Part shown: positions 22,935-31,574 of the stretch, piece after piece
Layout: each line of letters starts with the position of its first letter
Position numbering within the stretch: position 1 is the first letter of the stretch
Source of the DNA: Treponema sp.
GTDB lineage: Bacteria > Spirochaetota > Spirochaetia > Treponematales > Treponemataceae
Reading direction: 5' to 3'
Assembly: GCA_017961705.1 (NCBI GenBank)
Contig: JAGCWT010000026.1
Span: forward strand, 1-44,108
Length of the DNA: 44,108 bases
Notes under the pieces: generated by a model
What the model saw: only the letters and a program-made list of their open reading frames with translations
Databases searched by the model: none
What the model was told of the DNA's origin: nothing
Program-made: the position numbers and the translations under genes

Positions 22935-24334
22935 TGACAAACTTGGGTTATACCCCCGAGGAAGCTATTGCGGCAATTGCAACACCGCTTTCCCCAGGAG
23001 CAATCGGTATTGTGCGCACAAGCGGGAAGGGCTGCATTCAGCTTGTGGCAAAAATATTTTCCCGCCCCAATGCCCTGCTTGCTTCATCCCCAAATTCCCT
23101 TGTCTACGGCTGGCTTCTTGACGGCTCTTCCAAGATAGACGAGGTGATGCTGGGCGTTTACAAGTCCCCAAAATCTTTTACAGGCGAAGACATGGTGGAA
23201 GTCTACTGCCACGGCGGAGTTTCTGTTGTAAAGGCTGTACTTTCCCTGCTTTTAAAGAACGGATTCCGTCAGGCAGAGCGTGGCGAATTCACTTTTCGTG
23301 CCTACATAAACGGCAAGACCGATTTAACAAAGGCAGAAGCTGTAAGGGAAATCATAGACAGCAAAACCGACACTTCCCGGGGAAGGGCTGCTGGTCGCCT
23401 TGCAGGAAACCTCTTTGCAGAAATCGATTCAATCAAAAAGCTGATTGTAGACACCCTGGCTTCCATAGAAGTTCAAATTGAATACCCGGAAGACGAAGAA
23501 AACATATCCGATACTTTTGACGAAACAAATTTGCTGGAAGCCGTAAAAAGACTTCGCACCCTGTCGGACTCTTGGAAAAGCGAAAAACTTTATCAGGACG
23601 GTGCAAGGCTTGTCTTGTGCGGAAAAACCAATGCCGGAAAATCAAGCCTCTTTAATTCCCTGCTAAAAGAAGACAGGGCAATCGTAAGCGACATAGAAGG
23701 AACCACCCGTGACTGGCTTGAAAGCTGGGTGGACTTTGAAGGAATCCCCGCACGCCTTTTTGACACTGCGGGACTTCGCAATACGGAAGACAAAATTGAA
23801 GCGGCAGGTGTTGAGCTAACAAAAGACTTGTCCAGCGAGGCAGACGTAATTTTGTACCTTGCGGATTCCACCAAGGAATTTAAAAAAGAAGACATTGACT
23901 TTATAAAGAGCCGCAAGGGAAGACCCGTCATTTTGGTTTGGAACAAGTGTGACTGCGAAAATTCCAACCCTTTGCCAGCCAATCCCCTTCCCGGTGAAAG
24001 CGCTACCCTTTGGCAGAAAGCCGTTTGTGTCTCTGCAAAAAAAGGAAGTGGAATAGCAGACCTTGTTTCTGCCGTAAAAGAAATACTTGTGAACCTTGCC
24101 GGAAAAGACAGCGGAATGCAGGCAGGCCTTGGCAGTGAGCGTCAGAAGGAATCTGTTGCGGAAGCCCTTGAACGGGTGGAACATTCGCTTGCCGTTGCAA
24201 AAGAAGGGTATTCAATGGATGCGGTTGTCCAGGACTTGGAAGACAGCCTTGATTCTCTTGGGGAAGTTACAGGAGAAGTTACGCCAGATGATGTGCTTGG
24301 TTCAATTTTTTCCCATTTCTGCGTAGGAAAATAA
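22934..24334 (+). CDS. mnmE: tRNA uridine-5-carboxymethylaminomethyl modification GTPase MnmE
   Basis: MnmE works with MnmG to modify the wobble uridine of certain tRNAs. The 466-residue protein has the N-terminal folate-binding domain (AIAAIATPLSPGAIGIVRTSG, GEFTFRAYINGKTDL), a helical domain interrupted by the G domain (G1 GKTNAGKSS at 230-238, IEGTTRD, G3 DTAG at 277-280, NKCD), and the family end SIFSHFCVGK, where the usual sequence is FCIGK with the catalytic Cys kept. It starts with GTG, placed by AAGGA upstream and by the overlap TAGTG with the previous gene, so it is translationally coupled to the DUF4015 gene. Confidence 0.95.
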   Translation: MTNLGYTPEEAIAAIATPLSPGAIGIVRTSGKGCIQLVAKIFSRPNALLASSPNSLVYGWLLDGSSKIDEVMLGVYKSPKSFTGEDMVEVYCHGGVSVVKAVLSLLLKNGFRQAERGEFTFRAYINGKTDLTKAEAVREIIDSKTDTSRGRAAGRLAGNLFAEIDSIKKLIVDTLASIEVQIEYPEDEENISDTFDETNLLEAVKRLRTLSDSWKSEKLYQDGARLVLCGKTNAGKSSLFNSLLKEDRAIVSDIEGTTRDWLESWVDFEGIPARLFDTAGLRNTEDKIEAAGVELTKDLSSEADVILYLADSTKEFKKEDIDFIKSRKGRPVILVWNKCDCENSNPLPANPLPGESATLWQKAVCVSAKKGSGIADLVSAVKEILVNLAGKDSGMQAGLGSERQKESVAEALERVEHSLAVAKEGYSMDAVVQDLEDSLDSLGEVTGEVTPDDVLGSIFSHFCVGK

Positions 24335-24365
24335 AAGCCAAAGTTTTTGTTGAGGGGGAATGTTC

Positions 24366-24752
24366 ATGCCAAAGATAATTGATTTTTCTGCGCCCGAAGA
24401 TGAATTTGAGTCAATCCTTGATATGGAAGACGAGATGGAATTCCAGCCAGCCCCAGAACTGGACATGCCTTTTTCAAAGAAGCTTTTGGATGAACTTAAG
24501 ACAGTGGGCTACAAAGTCTTTGTTGAATACTACAAGGATTATTCCGACCCGGATAGCGATGAAGCCTACATAAGGCAGCTGATGAGCGCAAAAGAAACCT
24601 ATGAAGAATCTGTTTGCCAAGAAAAGATTGCTGCCGCAAAAAGCATTATTGCCCAGGGTTTAGGGCGTGAAGCTTTGCAAATTATTCTTTGCTCAAACAA
24701 GGTTGACGCAAAGACGGTTCAGCTGGCGGAGATCCTTCTTCAGGAAGAATAA
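24366..24752 (+). CDS. small acidic hypothetical protein
   Basis: The start at 24366 (MPKIIDFS) is chosen because GGGGG lies seven bases upstream; an ATG two codons earlier is too close to that site. The 128-residue product is acidic at its N-terminus (EDEFESILDMEDEMEF) and helical towards the end (EKIAAAKSIIAQGLGREALQ). No signal peptide or known family. It is 31 bases behind mnmE on the same strand and probably shares its transcript. Confidence 0.65.
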   Translation: MPKIIDFSAPEDEFESILDMEDEMEFQPAPELDMPFSKKLLDELKTVGYKVFVEYYKDYSDPDSDEAYIRQLMSAKETYEESVCQEKIAAAKSIIAQGLGREALQIILCSNKVDAKTVQLAEILLQEE

Positions 24753-24787
24753 CCGCTAGTTTTTTTAAGCCCTTGTCTTGCTAAAGT

Positions 24788-26812
24788 TTAAGGAGTCAGG
24801 GTTCTGATTCCCTTTCCTAAGTCTATGTCCAAAGACAATCCGTCATCATCATAAAGCTCGTAGCAAGTTCCGTTGCCCGCAAAGGCAAAGTTTTTTGTGT
24901 CAAGCTTTTCCGTACATGACGAAGGTTTGCAAAGAGGCACAAGCTTTTTTGAGCGAACAAAAAATACGACCTTTTCCACAGGCACATTTATAAAGTGGTC
25001 GCCTTTTGCAAGAAGCGTTTGCTCAAACTTTCCGCCGCACCAAGTTACCATAGTCATGTCTTCTGGAAGGTAAACATAGCGTCCCCTTGCGTTCTGCGTG
25101 TAAACAGGGGCAATCATTATGCCTTCGCCAACAAGAAGCTGGTCTTCGCAGTTTATAGCCCTTTCGTCTTCCGGCCATTCAAAGGCAAGCGGCTTAATAT
25201 ACATTCCTCCTGTTAGGGCAGCCTTTACAAATTCACTGTAGATATAGGGCACAAGTGCGTAGCGCAAATCCATGATGCTCTTAAAATCTTCTACCTTTTC
25301 AAAACCGTATGCCTCTTGTCTGCGTCCGCCAAGTGCGCAATGGTTCCTCATCAGTGGGGTAAAGCAGCCCAAGGCAAGCCAGCGCAAAAGAAGGTCACGG
25401 CTTGTGTCGCAACCAAAACCGCCAATGTCTGCACCGCTGTACAAAAAGCCTGCCATGTTAAGGCCAGGAAGCATTTTTATTTCCTGCAGCAGGTCGCACC
25501 AGAGGGACTTGTTGTCTCCAGTCCAAATGCCTCCGTAGCGGTGGGAACCTATGCAGGATGCACGGCTGTATAAAAGGAAGCGTTTTTGGGGACAAGCTTT
25601 TTTTAGCCCCAGAGCCGCAGCCCGAGTCATAAAAGAACCGTAGATGTTGTGGATTTTATCGTGGCGAATTTTTTTTGTCTTGCCGGAAGAATCAGTTACT
25701 TCGTGGTAGAACCTTTCATAGTCATCGCGCCTGTTAAAAGTTGAACAGCTTGAATCCTTAAAGTCAAAGAATGAATTTATATCCAAATCCTTTCCGCTGT
25801 ATTCCTTTATCTTGTCAAAGGCATTTTTTAGGCTTTCACTTGAATAGAACATTGCGGGTTCATTCATATCGTTCCAAAAGCCTTCAATTCCCATGTCCGT
25901 AAGAAGCTTGTATTTTTGGCCAAACCAGTCGCTTGCATCTTTTTTGCAAAAGTCGGTAAAGTGGGAAGCTCCGGGCCAAACTCCTGCGGTAAAAACAGAA
26001 CCGTCCTCTTTTTTGCAGAAGTAACCCTTTGCAATTCCCTCTTCGTAAACATCATATCCCTTTTGAACTTTTACACCGGCATCAATAATCGGAACGAGGC
26101 GGATTCCGTCTTTCTTTAAATCAGTAGAAAGTTTTTTCAAGTCCGGGAATTTTTTTTCATCAACAGTAAAATCCTTGTAGTCTTCCATGTAGTCAATGTC
26201 AAGGCAAATCATGTCCAAAGGAAGGGAATCCTCCCTGTGCCTTTTTGCAACCTCACGAATGTCTTCCTCCGTCTTGTAGCCCCAGCGGCTCTGCTGGAAT
26301 CCAAATGCCCACTTTGGCGGAATGTAGCTTTGCCCAACAAGATTCCTGAACTGCCTTGTTATGTTGTCCAGCAAAGATTCCTTTCGGCCATCGTCTGCAT
26401 AAATTGCGTAAAGGTCAAGGCCTGTGTCCTTTGTGCTAACATTCATCACTCCGCTTTTTGTCCAGTCAATGTCAAAGGTAATTTCAGAAGCGGTGTCAAA
26501 AAAAAGACCGAATGTTTTTATCCTGCTGAACACAATGAGAAAATTGTGGGCTCCATACATTGAATGTGTTGATTCATCCTGATTGGGAACATCGGAACAG
26601 AAACTTGTGTAAGAAAAGCCGCGCTTGTTCATGCCGCGCATGTTTTCCCCAAGTCCAAAGACAACTGCGTCTTTTTCAAGTTCGTATTCCCATTCAAAGG
26701 GCCAGCAGCTTTTTAGCTTTCCCAGGCTAAATTGATCGCAAGGCAGGGAAGTCATCTTGTTTACTACTGCATCCGTCTCTATGTTTTGTCCAAAGGAATA
26801 TTTTTCAATCAT
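24788..26812 (-). CDS. GH31 alpha-glucosidase-type enzyme
   Basis: GH31 enzymes release sugars from alpha-linked glycosides. This 674-residue protein has the GH31 barrel with nucleophile Asp315 in GFWNDMNEPAMF, acid/base Asp433 in WTGDNKSLW, and further family motifs GFQQSRWGYKTEEDI, LDIDYMEDYKDFT, SGADIGGFGCD and PLMRNHCALGG. The N-terminal domain shows VFGLGENMRGMNKRG. No signal peptide is visible, so it should act on imported oligosaccharides in the cytoplasm. Alpha-glucosidase is the likeliest activity, but alpha-xylosidase cannot be excluded. It is divergent from an AraC regulator gene, a common arrangement for controlled sugar genes. Confidence 0.92.
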   Translation of the reverse strand: MIEKYSFGQNIETDAVVNKMTSLPCDQFSLGKLKSCWPFEWEYELEKDAVVFGLGENMRGMNKRGFSYTSFCSDVPNQDESTHSMYGAHNFLIVFSRIKTFGLFFDTASEITFDIDWTKSGVMNVSTKDTGLDLYAIYADDGRKESLLDNITRQFRNLVGQSYIPPKWAFGFQQSRWGYKTEEDIREVAKRHREDSLPLDMICLDIDYMEDYKDFTVDEKKFPDLKKLSTDLKKDGIRLVPIIDAGVKVQKGYDVYEEGIAKGYFCKKEDGSVFTAGVWPGASHFTDFCKKDASDWFGQKYKLLTDMGIEGFWNDMNEPAMFYSSESLKNAFDKIKEYSGKDLDINSFFDFKDSSCSTFNRRDDYERFYHEVTDSSGKTKKIRHDKIHNIYGSFMTRAAALGLKKACPQKRFLLYSRASCIGSHRYGGIWTGDNKSLWCDLLQEIKMLPGLNMAGFLYSGADIGGFGCDTSRDLLLRWLALGCFTPLMRNHCALGGRRQEAYGFEKVEDFKSIMDLRYALVPYIYSEFVKAALTGGMYIKPLAFEWPEDERAINCEDQLLVGEGIMIAPVYTQNARGRYVYLPEDMTMVTWCGGKFEQTLLAKGDHFINVPVEKVVFFVRSKKLVPLCKPSSCTEKLDTKNFAFAGNGTCYELYDDDGLSLDIDLGKGIRTLTP

Positions 26813-26818
26813 AATATG

Positions 26819-26847
26819 ATTATATTATCAAAAATTCAATCTGAAAA
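26819..26847 (-). promoter_or_regulatory. promoter of GH31 gene, predicted leaderless
   Basis: On the minus strand, TTTTCA (26847-26842) and TATAAT (26824-26819) have a 17-base spacer; the -10 box ends six bases before the ATG at 26812. Confidence 0.55.
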
Positions 26848-26849
26848 GC

Positions 26850-26861
26850 GACAAAATTGTC
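26850..26861 (+). promoter_or_regulatory. short inverted repeat between divergent promoters
   Basis: GACAA-AA-TTGTC lies between the two divergent promoters, just upstream of the GH31 -35 box. It could be a regulator site, possibly for the neighbouring AraC protein, although AraC proteins often use direct repeats. Confidence 0.3.
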
Positions 26862-26880
26862 TTTATATATAACTTTAGTA

Positions 26881-26909
26881 TTGCATTCTAAAAATCCGCA
26901 TGATATAAT
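26881..26909 (+). promoter_or_regulatory. promoter of AraC-type regulator
   Basis: TTGCAT (26881-26886) and TATAAT (26904-26909), spacer 17. The -10 box ends 11 bases before the ATG, so the leader is only a few bases. Confidence 0.6.
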
Positions 26910-26920
26910 TCTTGTAAAAT

Positions 26921-27871
26921 ATGAAGAAAGTATTAATAAACGAATATTCAGCCTATCCGCAGAAAAAGTTCGGGGAAAATAAGGAAGAAACCGTAAAGCG
27001 CGGAACCGACTTGTTTCCGCTAAAATATTACCTTAACAATACCGTTGACCCTCATTACGACTTGCCCATCCACTGGCATTCCGACTTTGAGCTTGTCCAT
27101 ATAATTTCCGGTGAATACACTTTCTTTGTTGAAGGGACAGAGCACCTTTTGCAAAAGGGAGACTCCTGCTTTATTCCAGGCAACATCCTGCACGGGGACG
27201 GGGCAAAAAGAGGCAATGCCCTTTACGAATCGGTTGTCTTTAGCATTGACTTAATCCGCCAGCATTCCTACTTGCCCGACAATTTTATTGGCGACATTTT
27301 AAGCGGAACAATAAAACTGCAAAATGTAATTCCCGCTTCAAATTCAGAAATGAATGCCTGCATAGAAAAACTCTTTGACGTACTAAAAGTAAATCCCGAC
27401 GGAACAGAGCTTTTGGCTTCCGGCTATCTTTTGCTTTTGCTTGGCCAATACAAAAAGCAGCATCTCTTTACCACAAAGAACGTTATTTCAAATTTAAAGA
27501 AACGCCAGTCCGAGCAGATGGAAAGCGTCATAAACTATATCCGCAACAATTACAACAAGGATCTTTCCCTTGACGAGATGGCAAGTCAGGCAAACCTTTC
27601 GCCAAAATATTTCTGCCGCGTCTTTAAAGACATTACTGGGCGTTCCCCGGTTGAATACCTTAACTGGTTCCGCATAAACAGGGCTTGTTCAAGGCTAAGG
27701 GAATCTTCCGACAAGCTAAATTCCATTGCGCTGGACTGTGGCTTTAACGATTTTAGCTACTTTATAAAAATCTTTAAGAAGTACCGAAAGATGACGCCTT
27801 TAAAATACCGCAACATGGGTGCCGTGCAGGAAACAGATACCGAGCAAACTTTACAGGAAAGCGCTTCTTAA
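26921..27871 (+). CDS. AraC-family regulator with cupin sensor domain
   Basis: The 316-residue product has an N-terminal cupin-like ligand domain (LPIHWHSDFELVHIISGEY, LLQKGDSCFIPGNILHG) and two C-terminal helix-turn-helix motifs (LDEMASQANLSPKYFCRVFKD, LNSIALDCGFNDFSYFIKIFKK in part, then MTPLKYR). The gene is divergent from the GH31 gene with only 108 bases between them, so the two probably form a local circuit in which a sugar ligand controls the enzyme. That link is inference from position. Confidence 0.92.
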   Translation: MKKVLINEYSAYPQKKFGENKEETVKRGTDLFPLKYYLNNTVDPHYDLPIHWHSDFELVHIISGEYTFFVEGTEHLLQKGDSCFIPGNILHGDGAKRGNALYESVVFSIDLIRQHSYLPDNFIGDILSGTIKLQNVIPASNSEMNACIEKLFDVLKVNPDGTELLASGYLLLLLGQYKKQHLFTTKNVISNLKKRQSEQMESVINYIRNNYNKDLSLDEMASQANLSPKYFCRVFKDITGRSPVEYLNWFRINRACSRLRESSDKLNSIALDCGFNDFSYFIKIFKKYRKMTPLKYRNMGAVQETDTEQTLQESAS

Positions 27872-27891
27872 TTTTTATTTCTTTTTTTTCT

Positions 27892-28034
27892 TTTGGACGA
27901 TGCTTGCTTTGCTCTACCTTACATTCTTGGGCTAATTCGACTGTCAGTTTTTGGTGTTACCGCCGTTCCGGGGTTCCGGCTTTCGCCTTCATTGCCTGCG
28001 GCAACGCTTCGCGCCCCTCCATGGCGGCGTAGGC
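27892..28034 (+). repeat. composite intergenic repeat, copy D
   Basis: Blocks in order: TTTTGGACGATGC, GCTCTACC, GGGCTAATTCGACTG, ACCGCCGTTCCGGGGTTCCGG, CATTGC, GCCTGCGGC and CCCCTCCATGGCGGCGTAGG. It lies between the converging ends of the AraC gene and the Rsm22-like gene. Confidence 0.75.
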
Positions 28035-28042
28035 TATTGTAT

Positions 28043-29233
28043 TTATTTTTTGGTCAAGATTTTTGTTTTTTCCGTAACGCCGTAAGCGGGTGCATCTTCT
28101 GTTCCGCGCAATTCAGGCTCTTCCAGGGCAATCTTGTCGTAGCGGGTCAGGTTAAAGAAGCCAATCTCTTTTGCATGACTGTCGTCCTTCTTTGCAGAAA
28201 AGGCAATGCGTCTGCTTCCGTCGCACAAGAGAAGTCTTACCCGGCCGGACTTGTTAAGCATTGGATCAGAAACCACACAATATTCAGTTGGCAAATCACA
28301 GTTCAAAGAGCTGGTGTCTTTGCAAAGCCCTTGTCCATTCTTCTGGAATGCAAAGAAAGTCATCTTTACGGAAGTCCTGTCCAATTTAGCAAGCCGTGCA
28401 AGAGTGGCAACCGGTTCAACAGGCTTCCATTGAATTTCTGCATGGCAGGTCTGGTTTTCTCCGGCACTTAGCGCAGGGCATTCAGTTTGAAAAGAAGTGC
28501 AGGGGCAGGGTGCCAAAAGGGTCAAATTGCTTTTTACAAGAAAATCGCGCAGGCCTATAAGAGTGCGGCTTGTTCTTAAAAGGGCAGGTTCACACAAAAG
28601 CAGGATTCCACCCTCATTCAGCAAAGAGGAAAGTTCAAGAAGCAGCCCTTCTTTTTTTTGCAGGGAATCCGCCTTGTCTTTCCAAAGCTCGTTGAGCGAA
28701 TGGCTTGCAACTATTAGGTCGTACTTTTTTTGCAGCAAAGAAAAATCCGTCTGCTCAAGGTTAACGGTCTTGCAGCTTGTGCTAACTTTTGCCTTGTAGT
28801 CAAAGTCAAATATTTTTTTTGCCAAGTCCAAAGCCTTGCCGCTTGAATCAAAAAGGTCAAGGTTTATTTGTAAGTTTGCATTTGCCTTTAAAGCACAGTC
28901 GGTTAGAGCGCAAGATGCAGGTCCCGGCCCTGAACCAATATCCAGAATGTTAAGCTCATTTTTTTCTGCAAGAAGTTTTAGCTCGTCAGAAAAATAATTT
29001 GTACAAAAGGAAATCTGCGTGTAGGAGACTGGCCAGTAGTAAAGAAGGTATGCCCCCAAAAGATTTTTGTCCTGCATGTAGCCTGCACCTGCAAGCTGCC
29101 TGTCTCCGGTAAGTCCCCGCTGAAGGTTTAAAAGCGCCTTGCTAACAGAAGCTGCCTCTTGTGCAGAAAGGACTGTATCATTTCTGTTGGAGCGCCAGAG
29201 CCTTAGCAAAGTGGGGATGTGAAGCTTTACCAT
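28043..29233 (-). CDS. Rsm22-like ribosome-associated methyltransferase
   Basis: The Rsm22 family (PF09243) acts on the small ribosomal subunit and carries a methyltransferase fold plus an iron-sulphur motif. The 396-residue product shows the SAM-binding loop LDIGSGPGPASCAL, LFDSSGKALDLAKK, LIVASHSLNEL, GILLLCEPALLRTSRTLIGLRDFL (in part) and a Cys-rich segment PCPCTSFQTECPAL followed by CHAEIQW, matching the family CPH...CPL...C pattern. The start at 29233 directly follows AAGGA and lies five bases after the Hsp33 gene, so they share an mRNA. Exact substrate unknown in bacteria. Confidence 0.8.
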   Translation of the reverse strand: MVKLHIPTLLRLWRSNRNDTVLSAQEAASVSKALLNLQRGLTGDRQLAGAGYMQDKNLLGAYLLYYWPVSYTQISFCTNYFSDELKLLAEKNELNILDIGSGPGPASCALTDCALKANANLQINLDLFDSSGKALDLAKKIFDFDYKAKVSTSCKTVNLEQTDFSLLQKKYDLIVASHSLNELWKDKADSLQKKEGLLLELSSLLNEGGILLLCEPALLRTSRTLIGLRDFLVKSNLTLLAPCPCTSFQTECPALSAGENQTCHAEIQWKPVEPVATLARLAKLDRTSVKMTFFAFQKNGQGLCKDTSSLNCDLPTEYCVVSDPMLNKSGRVRLLLCDGSRRIAFSAKKDDSHAKEIGFFNLTRYDKIALEEPELRGTEDAPAYGVTEKTKILTKK

Positions 29234-29238
29234 TCCTT

Positions 29239-30219
29239 TTAAATCTCGTCTGGGCTAACCGTGTAAACAGAACCGCAGTTGCGGCAGGTAAGGGTTATGG
29301 ATTCACCCTTTGCCTTTATGTCTGCAATTTCTTCTTGGGGAAGAGCCTTTAGGTGCTTGATGAAAGTTTCTTTTGTGCAAGGACAGTCGTAGACAATGCT
29401 CCTGTGCAAGGCAACAACCGGGTTCAAGTCTGCATAAAGTTCATGAACAAGTTCCTCTGCCGACTTTCCCCTGCTGAACCAAGTTCCAAGTGAAGGTGAG
29501 CGGTTGAATGATTTTTCCAAAGAAGAAATAAGCTCTTCGTCTTCGTCATTGTCTGAAGAAGAATTTATCTGCGCACCAAGATTCTGCTTTCCATCGGATG
29601 AATGTCCGCCAGTCTTTGGCATTACCTGAATAAAAATTCCGCCTGCACCAATAACGCGCCCAGCCTTGTCCATCTGGATGGAAGTTGTAAGGGCTGATTT
29701 TAGCTGCTCGCTGCGGTCAAAGTAAAAGACAAGGTCGTCTGCAATGTTGCCCGTCGTGTTTACGGAACTTGTCTGCGGATACTTGTCTCCCGGCCTTGCA
29801 GTCTGAATTGTCATGTAGCCTTCGCCACCAAGAAATGGCTTTAGGTCCCAGCTTTCAAGCGGCTTTTCCACGGGAATGTGGTCTTCAAAAAGGTAGCTTC
29901 TTACCCAACCGGTTGAATCTGCCTCCACATTAAAACCTTTTGCCACGGATTCTTCAACATCGTAGTGCCAGCTCAAATGCTCACGGCCCTTCATTACCGC
30001 CGGAATCAAAAGTGCGCCGCAAAGGGATGCCTGTCCCAGAATGTAGGTTTCAAGAATGCCAGTATTGTGCTGGGCACGCATTGTGTTAACAAAATGGGTT
30101 CCTGCAAAAACAGCGCCGCGAACACGTCCGTTTGCCATAGTAAAATGAATCATGTCGTCCGCAGGAAGCGCTTCCAGATATTCCAATAATTCCTTGTCTT
30201 GAATTTGAGCCTTAATCAT
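29239..30219 (-). CDS. hslO: redox-regulated chaperone Hsp33
   Basis: Hsp33 is a cytoplasmic holdase chaperone switched on by oxidation of four zinc-binding Cys. The 326-residue protein has the Hsp33 N-terminal domain (VRGAVFAGTHFVNTMRAQH, LLIPAVMKGREHLS, in part) and the zinc site CPC near residue 281 and CRNCG near 313. A stretch between about 205 and 235 is unusually rich in Ser, Asp and Glu (SSSDNDEDEE) and lengthens the protein beyond the usual 290. TATATT ends six bases before the ATG, again predicting a leaderless start. The Rsm22-like gene follows after five bases. Confidence 0.93.
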   Translation of the reverse strand: MIKAQIQDKELLEYLEALPADDMIHFTMANGRVRGAVFAGTHFVNTMRAQHNTGILETYILGQASLCGALLIPAVMKGREHLSWHYDVEESVAKGFNVEADSTGWVRSYLFEDHIPVEKPLESWDLKPFLGGEGYMTIQTARPGDKYPQTSSVNTTGNIADDLVFYFDRSEQLKSALTTSIQMDKAGRVIGAGGIFIQVMPKTGGHSSDGKQNLGAQINSSSDNDEDEELISSLEKSFNRSPSLGTWFSRGKSAEELVHELYADLNPVVALHRSIVYDCPCTKETFIKHLKALPQEEIADIKAKGESITLTCRNCGSVYTVSPDEI

Positions 30220-30269
30220 AGCGCTAATATAGTATATTTTTTGCTTGCGGTCGGCAAGGGGTTACATTG

Positions 30270-31313
30270 CTAACTGCATGCGTCAACAACATCGCCAATC
30301 CACTGCCAGTAGGTTGCGTTTTTTCTGTTGTCGGGGTAACGGCTGGAAAAGGTTATTACAAGATTTTTCTCTGGAATTACGGCTATAACCTGTTCACCCC
30401 AGCCGTGGGCAAAAAAGCCGCGTGCTTGTTTTTTTCCAAACCAGCGGATCCACCACTGGTAGCCATAACGCGCCTGTCCCGGAGTTTGAATTTTTGTTGA
30501 TTCAGCTATCCAGTTTTGGGGTACAATTTGCGAACCTTCCCACATTCCCTTGTTCAAGTACAAAAGTCCAAAGCGGGCCATGTCTCTTGCGGTAAGGTAA
30601 AGTCCGTTTCCACCGTCGCTTATCTTGTTGGGGTCGCTTTCAAAATAGGCAGAATCCAAACCAAGCGGCTTGAACAAAACTTCCCTTCCGTATTCGTCCA
30701 AAGTTTTTTTTGTGGTCCGCTGAATTATTGCGCTAAGCAAATGCGTGTTACCGGTTGAATACTCAAAGACTTTTCCTGGTGCGTAAGAAAGGGGCCTCTT
30801 AAACAAAAAGTCTATCCAGTCACCGCAGCTTCTCCATTGGGCCCACAATGAAGAATCCGTAGAAACCAAACCAGATGTGTTTTTTAGCAAGTCGCGTACG
30901 GTGATTTTTTTAAAGCGGGAGTCGGCCTTGTCTTTTAGCTCTGGAAAATAATTTATTATTGGGTCGTCAAGCCCAAAATATTCCTGATTGATTGCTATTC
31001 CAACAATTGTGCCTGTAACGCTTTTTGAAACAGAGTGCATGGGAAAGAAACTTTCCTTACTGTAGCCGCTCTTGTAATATTCGCTTACAATTGCGCCGTC
31101 TTTTACAATAATGCAGGAAGTAACTTCTGTAGGAAGTAGCGCCTTGTTGAATGATTCAATTTTCTTTGCATCCATGCCAGCTTCTTTTAAGCCCTTGCTT
31201 TCCCAGACAAATGCCGCTTTTGCACCCGCCGTCTGAGCAAAGCCCTGTTCTGCCGTAAAAAGTGTGGCCAGTAAAAGAGACAGGATTAGTTTTTTTATAA
31301 GTTTCCCATGCAT
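30270..31313 (-). CDS. secreted serine hydrolase, beta-lactamase class C-like fold
   Basis: The 347-residue product has a signal peptide (hydrophobic to about residue 25, cleavage near FAQ). The catalytic SxxK is S94-V-S-K97 (MHSVSKSVTG) and the tyrosine motif is YSTGN, as in class C-like serine hydrolases and 6-aminohexanoate-oligomer hydrolases. Other family signs are IVGIAINQ, ITVRDLLKNTSGL, MARFGLLYLNKGMW and HGWGEQ. The substrate may be a peptide, ester or amide; antibiotic resistance should not be assumed. Start supported by GGAGG eight bases upstream. Confidence 0.88.
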   Translation of the reverse strand: MHGKLIKKLILSLLLATLFTAEQGFAQTAGAKAAFVWESKGLKEAGMDAKKIESFNKALLPTEVTSCIIVKDGAIVSEYYKSGYSKESFFPMHSVSKSVTGTIVGIAINQEYFGLDDPIINYFPELKDKADSRFKKITVRDLLKNTSGLVSTDSSLWAQWRSCGDWIDFLFKRPLSYAPGKVFEYSTGNTHLLSAIIQRTTKKTLDEYGREVLFKPLGLDSAYFESDPNKISDGGNGLYLTARDMARFGLLYLNKGMWEGSQIVPQNWIAESTKIQTPGQARYGYQWWIRWFGKKQARGFFAHGWGEQVIAVIPEKNLVITFSSRYPDNRKNATYWQWIGDVVDACS

Positions 31314-31400
31314 TATTTTCTCCTCCGGGTCTAAATCTGAGGTTTATTATAATAAAAAGCTAAGCCTTATGAATAGCGGCGTTTCTTTTACAAAGCAAGC

Positions 31401-31485
31401 ACGGCCGGGATTGGAGGGGCGCACGGAGTGCGTTGCGGAGCAATGGAGCGGGGAGGGACCCGCGGAACCCCGGAAAGCCCTTAGC
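31401..31485 (-). repeat. composite intergenic repeat, copy E (short)
   Basis: On the plus strand: GGCCGGGATTGGAGGGGC, hairpin CGCAC-GGA-GTGCG, TTGCGGAGCAATGGAG, GCGGAACCCCGGAAAGCCC. It lacks the TGGTAGAG and TACCGTCC blocks of the complete copies. Confidence 0.65.
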
Positions 31486-31574
31486 AAGAAAAAGTGCCGC
31501 AGGAAGAAGATAAAAGACTTCAAAAAAAAATCATTTAGTTTTATTATGATTAAAAACAGGAATCTGGAGGATTT

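Noticed and set aside
27893-28471. 192-codon plus-strand frame over repeat copy D and the end of the Rsm22-like gene.
   Set aside because: Starts inside a repeat, lies antisense to a real gene and shows no protein features.
30270-31313. Beta-lactamase reading of the SxxK hydrolase.
   Set aside because: The motifs define only the fold; YSTGN and overall form fit general serine hydrolases at least as well, so resistance is not claimed.
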